Origin: Oncomelania hupensis
Taxonomy: Eukaryota; Mollusca; Gastropoda; Littorinimorpha; Pomatiopsidae
Direction: 5' to 3'
Length of the DNA stretch: 64,000 bases
Assembly: GCA_036898135.1 (NCBI GenBank)
Contig: CM072514.1
Span: forward strand, 84,861,768-84,925,767
The notes under the pieces: generated by a model
What the model saw: the letters and a program-made list of their open reading frames with translations, nothing else
Databases searched by the model: none
Told to the model about the DNA's origin: nothing
Position numbers and translations under genes: made by a program
Shown here: positions 1 through 8,149 of the stretch, one piece after another
How the letters are laid out: each line of letters starts with the position of its first letter
Numbering within the stretch: position 1 is the first letter of the stretch

Positions 1-79
1 AAGAAGAAAATATTAACATTAGTAAGTCGTGTGAAAAAAACTACCCATAGTGAAAACGTAAAGTAACTTCGCTCAATTC

Positions 80-1285
80 CTATCAACCAGTGTGGCTGGG
101 TACCTATCAACCAGTGTGGCTGGGTACCTATCAACCAGGGTGGCTGGGTACCTATCAACCATGCAGTTTGCATGTGGCTGGGTACCTATCAACCAGTGTG
201 GCTGGGTACCTAACAACCATGCAGTGTGGCTGGGTACCTATCAACCAGTGTGCCCGAGTACCTATCAACCAGTGTGGCTGGGTACCTATCAACCAGTGTG
301 CCCGAGTACCTATCAACCAGTGTGGCTGGGTACCTATCAACCATGCAGTGTGGCTGGGTACCTATCAACCAGTGTGGCTGGTAACCAGTGTGGCTGGGTA
401 TCTATCAACCAGTGTGGCTGGGTACTTATCAACCATGCAGTGTGGCTGGGTACCTATTAACCAGTGTGGCTGGGTATCTATCAACCAGTGTGGCTGGGTA
501 TCTATCAACCAGTGTGGCTGGGTATCTATCAACCAGTGTGGCTGAGTATCTATCAACCAGTGTGGCTGGGTACCTATCAACCAGTGTGGCTTGGTACTTA
601 TCAACCAGTGTGGCTTGGTACTTATCAACCAGTGTGGCTGGGCATCTATCAACCAGTGTGGCTGGGCATCTATCAACCAGTGTGGCTGGGTACCACAACC
701 AGTGTGGCTGGGTACCACAACCAGTGTGGCTGGTACCACAACCAGTGTGGCTGGGTACTTATCAACCAGTGTGGCTGGGTACCTATCATCCTGTGTGGCT
801 GGGTACCACAACCAGTGTGGCTGGGTACCTATCAACCAGTGTGGCTGGGTACCACAAGTGTGGCTGGGTACCTATCAACCAGTGTGGCTGCATGGGTACC
901 ACAACCAGTGTGGATGGGGACCTATCAACCAGTGTGGCTGGGTACCACAACCAGTGTGGCTGGGTACCACAACCAGTGTGGCTGGGTACCACAACCAGTG
1001 TGGCTGGGTACCTATCAACCAGTGTGGCTGGGTACCACAACCAGTGTGGCTGGGTACCACAACCAGTGTGGCTGGGTACCTATCAACCAGTGTGGCTGCA
1101 TGGGTACCACAACCAGTGTGGCTGGGTACCTATCAACCAGTGTGGCTGCATGGGTACCACAACCAGTGTGGCTGGGTACCTATCAACCAGTGTGGCTGGG
1201 TACCACAACCAGTGTGGCTATGTACTTATCAACCAGTTTGGCTGGGTACCTATCAACCTGTGTGGCTGGGTACCACAACCAGTGT
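80..1285. repeat. Minisatellite with 24-bp and 22-bp units
   Basis: A tandem array built on GTGTGGCTGGGTACC followed by TATCAACCA (24-bp unit) or by CACAACC-A (22-bp unit). The left half, to about 690, is almost all 24-mers; the right half alternates 22- and 24-mers, giving a 46-bp higher-order pattern. Some units carry a short insertion (ATGCA or GCAT). Long open frames run through it on both strands only because the unit lacks stops in several phases. I see no sign that it is coding. Confidence 0.97.
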
Positions 1286-1414
1286 CATGATGGGCTGTAG
1301 AAGGTGTGAAAGCGGAGAAGACTCAGGGTGCGGGTGGCGTAGTCGACGAACTGTGTTTGAGTTCATGACAACATTGGTAAAGTTGACAGTTTGAGTTGTA
1401 ATACAGTTATCGAA

Positions 1415-1444
1415 GTGTGTGTGGGTGTGTGTGTGTGTGTGTGT
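1415..1444. repeat. (GT)n microsatellite
   Basis: A run of GT dinucleotides with small interruptions, followed by a short GA-rich tract at about 1460-1480. Confidence 0.9.
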
Positions 1445-1519
1445 TTTATTTCAGTGTGAGAAAGAGAGAGAGAGAGAAAGATTGCCCGATAGATGACACA
1501 CATGTAGGGTGTAAGCATA

Positions 1520-1768
1520 TTTATTATTTATTTAATCGTTCTTATATAGCGCTTTACCAGCTCAAGAGCTGCTCAAGGCGCTGGCCGATACAGGATCTAA
1601 CTCAAGCCGCCCGAGACGCCCACCCGCAGCCTTTGGGCGCATGGTCTGACGCCCGTACAACTGAGCACAATCCTGGGCAGCCAGGGATGGGGGAGAAGGA
1701 CCTAGGTGCATGCTGGGTGTGTTCTTGTCACCGGCACTCACCCGTCTAGGACATGAGCGCCAGGATAT
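1520..1768 (-). mobile_element. SINE-like repeat, copy 1 (family S)
   Basis: On the minus strand this reads from a GC-rich head (CTGGCGCTCATGTCCTAGAC) to a conserved tail containing CCTTGAGCAGCTCTTGAGC and then AGCGCTATATAAGAACG. The same approximately 240-bp module recurs on the plus strand at 51.89, 52.85 and 59.39 kb, each copy ending in the same tail. The copies share order and orientation, as expected of a short retroposon. I cannot assign it to a named family. Confidence 0.75.
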
Positions 1769-1800
1769 TTAAAGTCCGTTATGATGGAATGTATGTGACA

Positions 1801-1846
1801 CAGACTAGACCTCGGTTTATACTCTCATCCGAAGGAGTAAAACATA
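1801..1846. repeat. 45-bp module shared with 57,025-57,070
   Basis: Begins CAGACTAGACCTCGGTTTAT and continues ACTCTCATCCGAAGGAGTAA. A near-identical module sits at 57,025. Probably a conserved piece of a dispersed repeat whose other ends have diverged. Origin unknown. Confidence 0.6.
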
Positions 1847-2229
1847 CAATTCAACTCGTTATAATATTAACTTTATAGCATTTCAAAAACATCTTTTGCA
1901 AGACTTCTGGAGGTCCTGGTTATTATGCTGTTATCCCCTTTGATGCTAGTAAAACTAAACAAGATAAATAAAATAAAATATCAATAAAACTTCACATGCG
2001 TGTGAGTCACATGTGACAAATATAACTATGAAATTGACGTTACAGCCAATGGTAATAAATGCAATACAGTGATTTAGTTGTTTGTTTTTTTTAAAAATAG
2101 GGATCTCTATACTAAATCAATACCCATCCCTCTAATACAGGCTCTCAAAAAACGCAAGTATGTTTGTATTATAATAACGCATGCGCGGCAATATATGTGG
2201 CTGGATAAAAGAATAAAAGATGCAGCGCA

Positions 2230-2233
2230 GTCA

Positions 2234-2262
<29 letters not shown>
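2230..2262. repeat. (CA)n microsatellite
   Basis: A short CA dinucleotide run with ACCC interruptions. The flanking 1850-2400 sequence is AT-rich and shows no gene. Confidence 0.85.
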
Positions 2263-2266
<4 letters not shown>

Positions 2267-2411
2267 TTCGCAAATTAAGTTACTCAAATATATAGATATA
2301 AAATTTGGCAATCCTCTTCAAAGAAAACTTACGGTGAAATATATGTGCAAAATCCACTGATATGTACCTCTAACAACAACAAAACAGAGGAAAAAAGGAA
2401 AAAAAAATAGA

Positions 2412-2428
2412 AATCTCTCTCTCTCTCT

Positions 2429-2485
<57 letters not shown>
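2412..2485. repeat. (CT)n microsatellite
   Basis: CT dinucleotides with one AAAT interruption near the left end. Confidence 0.95.
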
Positions 2486-2490
<5 letters not shown>

Positions 2491-2589
2491 ATGTGCAATA
2501 GAATGGAAGTAATTAATAATAATTATAACGCAAAATTATTTCTCTTTCTAATGTCGTTTAATGCCATAAAGCAATTTCATGTAATCAAT

Positions 2590-3090
2590 GGCTAGAATCG
2601 TAGTGACGCTATTTTAATTTTCTGTGTCAAAAAAATAGAATTGTTAAATACACTGGAGACAAGTTTGATCATGCAAGGTTAAAGTATTTATGAAGAATGG
2701 TGCAATGAATACTCCTTTCATTAAGAACTCTGTACAGAAAACGTCACTTCAACGCATGTATACTTAATGTTTCAGAAAACCGGAATTGGCGCCATTGGGA
2801 CGATATTTTGATGTCTTGCGCTCGTGTTCGTCCCAAAATAAAATTGATAAATACATTGGAAACTGGGCAGTATGAAAAATATCGAGTAAATCCATTGATC
2901 AGTTAAAAATAGGGCCTTTATTTGTCTTGGAGTTTGCAATATAAGTACGTGCGTTCCTGACAGCGACTGCGGGAAAAACCGGTGTGATATTTTAATTTCT
3001 CCTTGTTTCTCGCACCTCGCGTTGAGCTAAATAGTAATTGATAAAAACGTTGTTGATTGGAATCTGTCATTGTGCAAAGTCTGAAGTAAA
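2590..3090. repeat. Diverged tandem repeat, period about 190 bp, three copies
   Basis: Three blocks starting near 2605, 2798 and 2982 share the order GAYRWTATTTT, then an ATTGWTAAATACAYTGGA-like segment, then a weakly conserved tail. Similarity is imperfect, so this is an old local duplication. No coding potential is apparent. Confidence 0.45.
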
Positions 3091-3155
3091 CTGATGCAGC
3101 ATTTTAAAAGCTACAATTAACACACTCGAACACACAATACTCCTTCACAAAGTTC

Positions 3156-3614
3156 CTATCCTATTCTATCCCGTAACTCAGAGATCGTAGGGGCACCACA
3201 GATGATCGTTTAACCAGCGTACTCCATCTTTCTCAGTCCTCAGCAACCCTCATGGCTTCGCTCAGTGTCAATTCTCGAATGTTGTCCTCCCACCTCTTTT
3301 TCGGTCTCCCTCTTCTTCTACCTCCTTGCGCTGTGCCTTGCAGGATGGTCTTTGCAAGGTCTGATGCTCTGGTGACGTGGCCATACCATCGGAGTTTCTG
3401 TTTTTTCACCACTGTGAGCAGGTCATCGTGTTGTCCAATGGCTTGTGTGATGGTCTGTCGGACTTCGTCGTTGGTGATGTGCTGGGTATAGGAAATGCCC
3501 AGAAGTCTTCTGTAACTCCTCATCTCCATGCTTTGTATTCTTCGTTGTAGATCTGCTGTGAGGGTCCATGCTTCGCAAGCGTATAGGAAGATGGAGAGGA
3601 CAAGGTTGAAGCCC
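3156..3614 (-). pseudogene. 3' end of a non-LTR retrotransposon (LINE-C copy 1)
   Basis: Minus-strand translation gives the conserved C-terminal tail of an animal LINE reverse transcriptase: LYACEAWTLTADLQRR, then a RRLLGISY segment, then LRWYGHVTR and GGRRRGRPKKRWEDNIREL. The frame ends in 3' sequence reading as SVV..RPPRL-like residues and then an ATAGG-type pentamer tail (3157-3172 on the plus strand). Only about 140 residues remain, so the copy is heavily 5'-truncated. Similar tails occur at 13.1, 17.2 and 27.9 kb. The clade cannot be fixed from this fragment. Confidence 0.85.
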
Positions 3615-3619
3615 ATTTC

Positions 3620-3897
3620 GACAGACAGGACCATCAGTCTACCTTCCAAGGTAAGACAGACAGGACCATCAGTCTACCTTCCAAGGTAGACAGACAGGAC
3701 CATCAGTCTACATTCCACGGTAAGACAGACAGGACCATCAGTCTACATTCCAAGGTAAGACAGACAGGACCATCAGTCTACATTCCAAGGTAAGACAGAC
3801 AGGACCATCAGTCTACATTCCAAGGTAAGACAGACAGGACCATCAGTCTACATTCTAAGGTAAGACAGACAGGACCATCAGTCTACATTCTAAGGTA
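3620..3897. repeat. 35-bp minisatellite, about 8 copies
   Basis: Tandem units of AGACAGACAGGACCATCAGT followed by CTACATTCCAAGGTA. The first unit overlaps the interrupted end of the LINE-C fragment on its left, and later units differ by single bases (CCTTCC, CATTCC, CATTCT). Confidence 0.95.
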
Positions 3898-3898
3898 A

Positions 3899-3935
3899 GA
3901 CTGCTGCGCTCCCTTGTCCTCTCCATCTTCACAAA
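3899..3935 (+). pseudogene. Scrap of LINE-C reverse transcriptase in the opposite orientation
   Basis: Plus-strand translation gives RLLRSLVLSIF, the segment that normally precedes LYACEAWTL in this LINE family. The neighbouring copy at 3.2-3.6 kb is on the minus strand and contains the same LVLSIF motif, so the two face each other across the minisatellite. Confidence 0.5.
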
Positions 3936-4035
3936 GTTACCCAATTATAAATAGAGATTGTTTACACACGTGTCAATTGGGACTACAATTCATCCTCATA
4001 CGTGTGATCAGATTGAAAGCAAAACTATCATGTCA

Positions 4036-4396
4036 CTACAGCAATGGTAACATGCCTTGAACAATGACGATGAAAGATGGGATGATTGTAATGAAGACGA
4101 CGCAGCTAATAATTCTGGTTGGGTTGGTTGTGGTTGTGGGGATGACGATGATAATGTTGATGATGACGTGTAGTGGGTGACGATGTATGCGGGGATGAGG
4201 ATGCTGTGAACAATGATGATAATGTTTGTAATGACAGGGTTGGATGTGTAGCAGATAACTTGTTATAACGGTGCTGACGACAGTAATGATTGTGGTGATA
4301 GTGGTTGCTGCAACGACGACTGTGGTGATGATCGTAATAATGACGTCCAATGTAATACTGTGGCCAACGTTGGTGGTACTGTGGTAAACTCCTCAT
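4036..4396. repeat. Cryptically simple GAT/GTT-rich tract
   Basis: Imperfect GATGATGAT and TGGTTGTGG strings give long low-complexity reading frames on the minus strand (His/Thr/Ile-rich). No homologous domain is visible. The stretch 4400-4680 holds no recognisable gene. Confidence 0.7.
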
Positions 4397-4680
4397 TTTA
4401 AAATTAAAAAAAAAATCCAGTGTTTCATTTTATCTGTATGATGTCTTCCGTAATATTATCCCACCTAATTAGATCAATGCCTTATCCTTTAATTTGTCAT
4501 CACCTAAGGTATGTGGTTTGCTGTCTACACTGAAACTTCCTGAGCTCACTAACGTATTTTCAAGTAGGGATATCATTGGTTTAACATAAAGAAGGTTAGA
4601 CGATTTTGATCAGGTACAATTAAATGGTTTTTACATATATTGCTTAAAGTCCGCTGGATTCATCAACAATGACTAACTAT

Positions 4681-4682
4681 TA

Positions 4683-4713
<31 letters not shown>

Positions 4714-4778
4714 CTTCTTCTTCTTCTTCTTCTTCTTCTTCTTCTTCTTCTTCTCCTTCTTCTTCTTCTTCTTCTTTA
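4681..4778. repeat. (TTC)n microsatellite just inside a 5' splice site
   Basis: About 30 TTC triplets with one CTCC interruption. On the minus strand it reads (GAA)n and starts about 10 bases after the proposed GTTTGT donor of the GT61 exon at 4789-5079. Confidence 0.97.
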
Positions 4779-4788
4779 TCCAACAAAC

Positions 4789-5079
4789 CTGCTTTATTGC
4801 TGCCAAAAGCTCGTCCTCGTTGAAAATCTTGCGGGTGACACTGCCGCCTTTGTTTCTGGGATGAGCCACGTAGTCCCTCCGCCACACGAACAACCACTTC
4901 AGCTGCTTGCAGTTGACGCTGGTGTTGCTGACCACGTTGTGTCGACTGAGGAAGAAGTGCCGGAACTCTTCCAAAAAGGGCACGTAGGGACGGTCGTGTT
5001 CGTTCAGGGGACTGTCGTAGCCTATGACAGCCCACGCCATGGCCGTGAAGTGTGTGGGCACTTGCAGTTGACCCACGAG
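4789..5079 (-). CDS. Beta-1,2-xylosyltransferase-like (GT61), exon 5
   Basis: Ninety-seven codons, phase 0 at both ends, bounded by a CTCTTTAG acceptor and a CAG|GTTTGT donor on the minus strand. The product starts LVGQLQVPTHFTAMAWAVIG and contains WLFVWRRDYVAHPRNKGGSV, which resembles the stretch before the C-terminal part of plant-type beta-1,2-xylosyltransferases (a W-R-K/R-DY-AHPRN block). It continues exon 4 without a frame change. The remaining C-terminus, roughly 100-130 residues in this family, is not found to the left and must lie outside the window or have been lost. The family transfers xylose from UDP-xylose to the core mannose of N-glycans in the Golgi. Confidence 0.78.
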
Positions 5080-5111
5080 CTAAAGAGCAGAATGAGGAGG
5101 AAAAAGATACA

Positions 5112-5112
<1 letters not shown>

Positions 5113-5145
<33 letters not shown>

Positions 5146-5157
5146 GTAATAATAATA
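5113..5157. repeat. (AAT)n microsatellite
   Basis: About 14 ATA/AAT triplets, one GTA interruption. It lies just outside the exon 5 acceptor, in the intron. Confidence 0.9.
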
Positions 5158-5371
5158 CTTGTTACTATGTCCGCCCTTTCCACCAAATTACCAATCGGAC
5201 TCAAAGCTGAATCTAACATACACGCTCACAGTTTTCATACACTGTCACAAGCACAACAAACGCACGTCTATCACTCCAACATGTGGTGTAAAGGCATGGA
5301 GATCGTTATTAGAAGACGGAATGGAAATCAAATGTTACGTATTTTAAATGTAGACTGACTGCATCCAATAC

Positions 5372-5530
5372 CATTATTGAAGGGAGGGAAGAAACCAGAG
5401 TACCTGGGGAAAACCCTCAGTGACTTGAATAGTCTCATACCTAAGTCACATATACAAGTTCGCCCCTTGCGGGAATGGAACCAGCGGCCATAGGAAACTA
5501 GCCACTTACCTACTGCGCCACAAGGCCTCT
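5372..5530 (-). mobile_element. tRNA-derived SINE fragment
   Basis: On the minus strand a tRNA-like head (TGGCGCAGTAGGTAAGTGG as box A region, GGTTCCATTCCC as box B region) is followed by GAGGGTTTTCCCCAGGTACT, a G/T-rich domain of a kind common in invertebrate tRNA SINEs. The head is too degenerate to be a working tRNA. The rest of the intron, 5530-6620, shows only A/T homopolymers and no gene. Confidence 0.6.
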
Positions 5531-6631
5531 TCACTCTATGATAATTAGCACTGTAACGCCATACAACTCTACGTACAACTCTATGCAAGGACACAACGTA
5601 ACCTAGCACCTCCAAACATAGCGAAGCACAGCGTAACTCAACATAACATAGTCACAGTTGGCAACTAGTAGGACTCCCGAGCCAATGATGATTAGCGTTT
5701 CATACACTTCCAATATCCATTACTAAAAAAAAAAAAATTTTTTTTTTTGGGATCTTTAAAATGGTAGAATGTATTTGCTGATCTCTGATTGGATCCCCCA
5801 GAGACGAGAGCCGCCCACAGTGGCCTTTCGCCTGATACTGCATGAACGAGCTCCGCTGACATAAAACATAAGATCAAGTGCTACGGAGGTGCCATTATAG
5901 GGCTTCATGCCAATGCAGTACATGTTACACAACGCAATAGACAAAACAATGTTACAACGGGGGAGTGCTTTTTAACCACCTGTAGATTGTGCTGTGTCAA
6001 CTGTTACATCAACTGCACTAATATCATTCTGGCGATTTTCTGCTACCCTGTCTGGTTTTTTTTTTTTAATATCCAAATTTAAAGGGACCCACGACAGATT
6101 TTTTTTTTAATTCGGAGTGAGTGTTGACACTTAAAAAAAAAAAAAAAGCTTGCCCCCCCAAAAAAAAACAAAAAAAACCCCAAACAACTCATTAGAAAGT
6201 ATAGTTAAAATGAATAAATGACGTAGTTTTTGTGCCTAATAATAGCAACAGCCGTTGGCTTGCCAGCTAACAAAGCTGGAGCTAAGAATAGCATCTATTA
6301 AAGGCAGTAAAGAGACAGAACCCGTAAAAACAAATGCTCGTAAGGTTTGTCGTTTTTTACCCTACCCCAGACCCCAAAGACTCGCTCTTCAGCTTCTTTG
6401 TTCACTTAGAAATAGGGTCACCGTCTATGGGTATCCGATGTACCGTTAACCAGGGGAAATCATTCCCTGTGAGAACCAAAATGGAAAGTTCAAACCTTAG
6501 CTTTTGGTTTGAGCAACGAAAGCCACATTTATCATTGTATCATTGTATAATGTGATAACTGCGAAGTTTAGGATAAGCCCGTTTTCCCCAAAAGTATGCA
6601 AAGCCTTTGAATTGGTTCTTTAACATAGATC

Positions 6632-6727
6632 TAATTCTTCTTCTTCTTCTTCTTCTTCTTCTTCTTCTTCTTCTTCTTCTTCTTCTTCTTCTTCTTCTTC
6701 TTCGTCTTCTTCGTCTTCTTCTTCTTC
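6632..6727. repeat. (TTC)n microsatellite near a second 5' splice site
   Basis: About 30 TTC triplets with two GTC variants at the right end. On the minus strand this is (GAA)n beginning about 37 bases after the GTCGGT donor of exon 4. Confidence 0.97.
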
Positions 6728-6764
6728 ACAGAAAGTGATCTGAAGTGCTAAGCATGTGACCGAC

Positions 6765-7097
6765 CTGCACCTTGCCAAACAGTTTCCGCCAGGTGTCATC
6801 CAATCCTCCTTGGGGGTGAGCGTCCACGAACAGCACGTTGACGTCGTCCGGATGCTGGTTGTACAGCAGCATGGCCACAAAGCTGTTGTAGAAATCGGTC
6901 ATGGTGTGATACAGGTTGACATACTCGTACCGTTGGACGGCGATGGTGAGCCCCTTGACCGTGGGCGCTTGCTTCAGCAAGGCCGCCATCGAGGCGTTGT
7001 CCTTACAGCTGAGCGCGTCTGCCCATTGGTTGAGGTGGTTCTTCATTCCAAACTGTAGTTGCGGCTTCGCGCTGCACGCGATGCTGAAGAACCCCTC
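6765..7097 (-). CDS. Beta-1,2-xylosyltransferase-like (GT61), exon 4
   Basis: One hundred and eleven codons, phase 0 at both ends. The acceptor is TTTTTCTGTCAAACAG and the donor CAG|GTCGGT on the minus strand. Motifs: RYEYVNLYHTMTDFYNSF, matching the RYEYxNLxHTxTD signature of GT61 xylosyltransferases, and VLFVDAHPQGGLDDTWRKLF, matching the VFVDxHxxxxLxxTWxxLF block that follows it in that family. These two blocks make this the best-supported exon. The related animal GT61 enzymes EOGT and POMGNT2 share the general fold but match these blocks less well. Gastropods are known to carry beta-1,2-xylosylated N-glycans, so an enzyme of this kind is expected. Confidence 0.85.
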
Positions 7098-7488
7098 CTG
7101 TTTGACAGAAAAACATAACAACCAACAAGACGATAAGCCATTCAAATGTATTTCTAAATGCTCATGCACAGCTAGAGCTGAAAAAAAAGCATTTTCCAAA
7201 CAGGTGTTAATTGTTGTACCTGGGTTATGACTCGACTTTATCATCACGAAAAACAAGATGGCAAGACATTCAAATGTCTTTCAAGACACCAAGACACTCC
7301 CACACAAAGCGGAATTACTAAGCATTTTCAAACCGTGTTAATTTTGGTGGCGGTGTTGTGGGTCGGCTTTATGACAATATGGCAAAATGACAATATACAA
7401 TAACAGGACACCATTTGAATTATTTGCAAACAAAACAAACAACCAAACAAACAAACTACGTATTTTAAAAAAGGCGTACATAATGTTA

Positions 7489-7514
7489 GGGTAAAGGCGG
7501 GCAAGGAGCCCACC
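7489..7514. repeat. Left terminal inverted repeat of the pogo-like element
   Basis: Starts GGGTAAAGGCGGGCAAGGAG next to TA at 7487-7488. Pairs with 11264-11289. Confidence 0.8.
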
Positions 7515-7689
7515 TTAAGCAAGAATTCCAACCATTCCTCCATTTGAAGCCACAGACAGCTCCAAATAGGTGCGATCTATTGAGGTGGGCCTAGGCTATA
7601 ACATATCACAAGCATACCGGGGTAGAATAAAGGAAAAACACAACAGGTTAAAAAAACAAAAATTTTATTTTTGGCCTTCTTGCCCTATG

Positions 7690-7765
7690 CCCTGGGCAAG
7701 AGGCCTATTGAGAGCGGGCAAATCGCCCACCATGGGCGTTTTGCCTTACAAGCGAGGGCGTCTTG
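7690..7765. promoter_or_regulatory. Left subterminal repeats of the pogo-like element
   Basis: Several short copies of GGGCAAATCGCCC and GGCGTTTTGCC in both orientations. They resemble those at 10.85-10.93 kb. Subterminal repeats of this type commonly bind transposase; that role is inferred here. Confidence 0.55.
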
Positions 7766-8149
7766 CCTCTTCATATGCAGCACATCTACATTTTTAGTAT
7801 TAAAGTTCATAACAAAAGATAAAAGTAACAAAATGTTGTATAAAAGTAATATTTGTTGAGTACACACTTGACTAGGGAAGTTATTGCAACATCCAGTGCA
7901 TATTCAAGGAATATGTTGAAGGTTCAAACCTGAACACTGTAGGCTATATACAGTACAAAAGTTAAACATTGAAAACTTACTGAGTTATGCTCAAGTAGAA
8001 TAAACAGTCCAGTGCATAATGCAATTCAAAGTATGAAATGTTGATTGTAGGGGAAAATTTGATGATGTCATGCACTAGACTATAGGGACATCTGAATTAG
8101 TAAATAAGCAAAATGTAGGCCTAGGTCTCTTCTTATTCAGTCATTCTTC

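Noticed and set aside
90..1394. Long open frames of 150-300 codons on both strands at the left end
   Set aside because: They are translations of the 22/24-bp minisatellite and repeat the same few residues; no sign of a gene.
4036..4396. His/Thr-rich minus-strand frames
   Set aside because: Produced by GAT-type simple sequence; no domain and no splice context.
4663..4788. Poly-Lys or poly-Glu extension of the GT61 exon
   Set aside because: It is intronic (GAA)n read through past a plausible GTTTGT donor.
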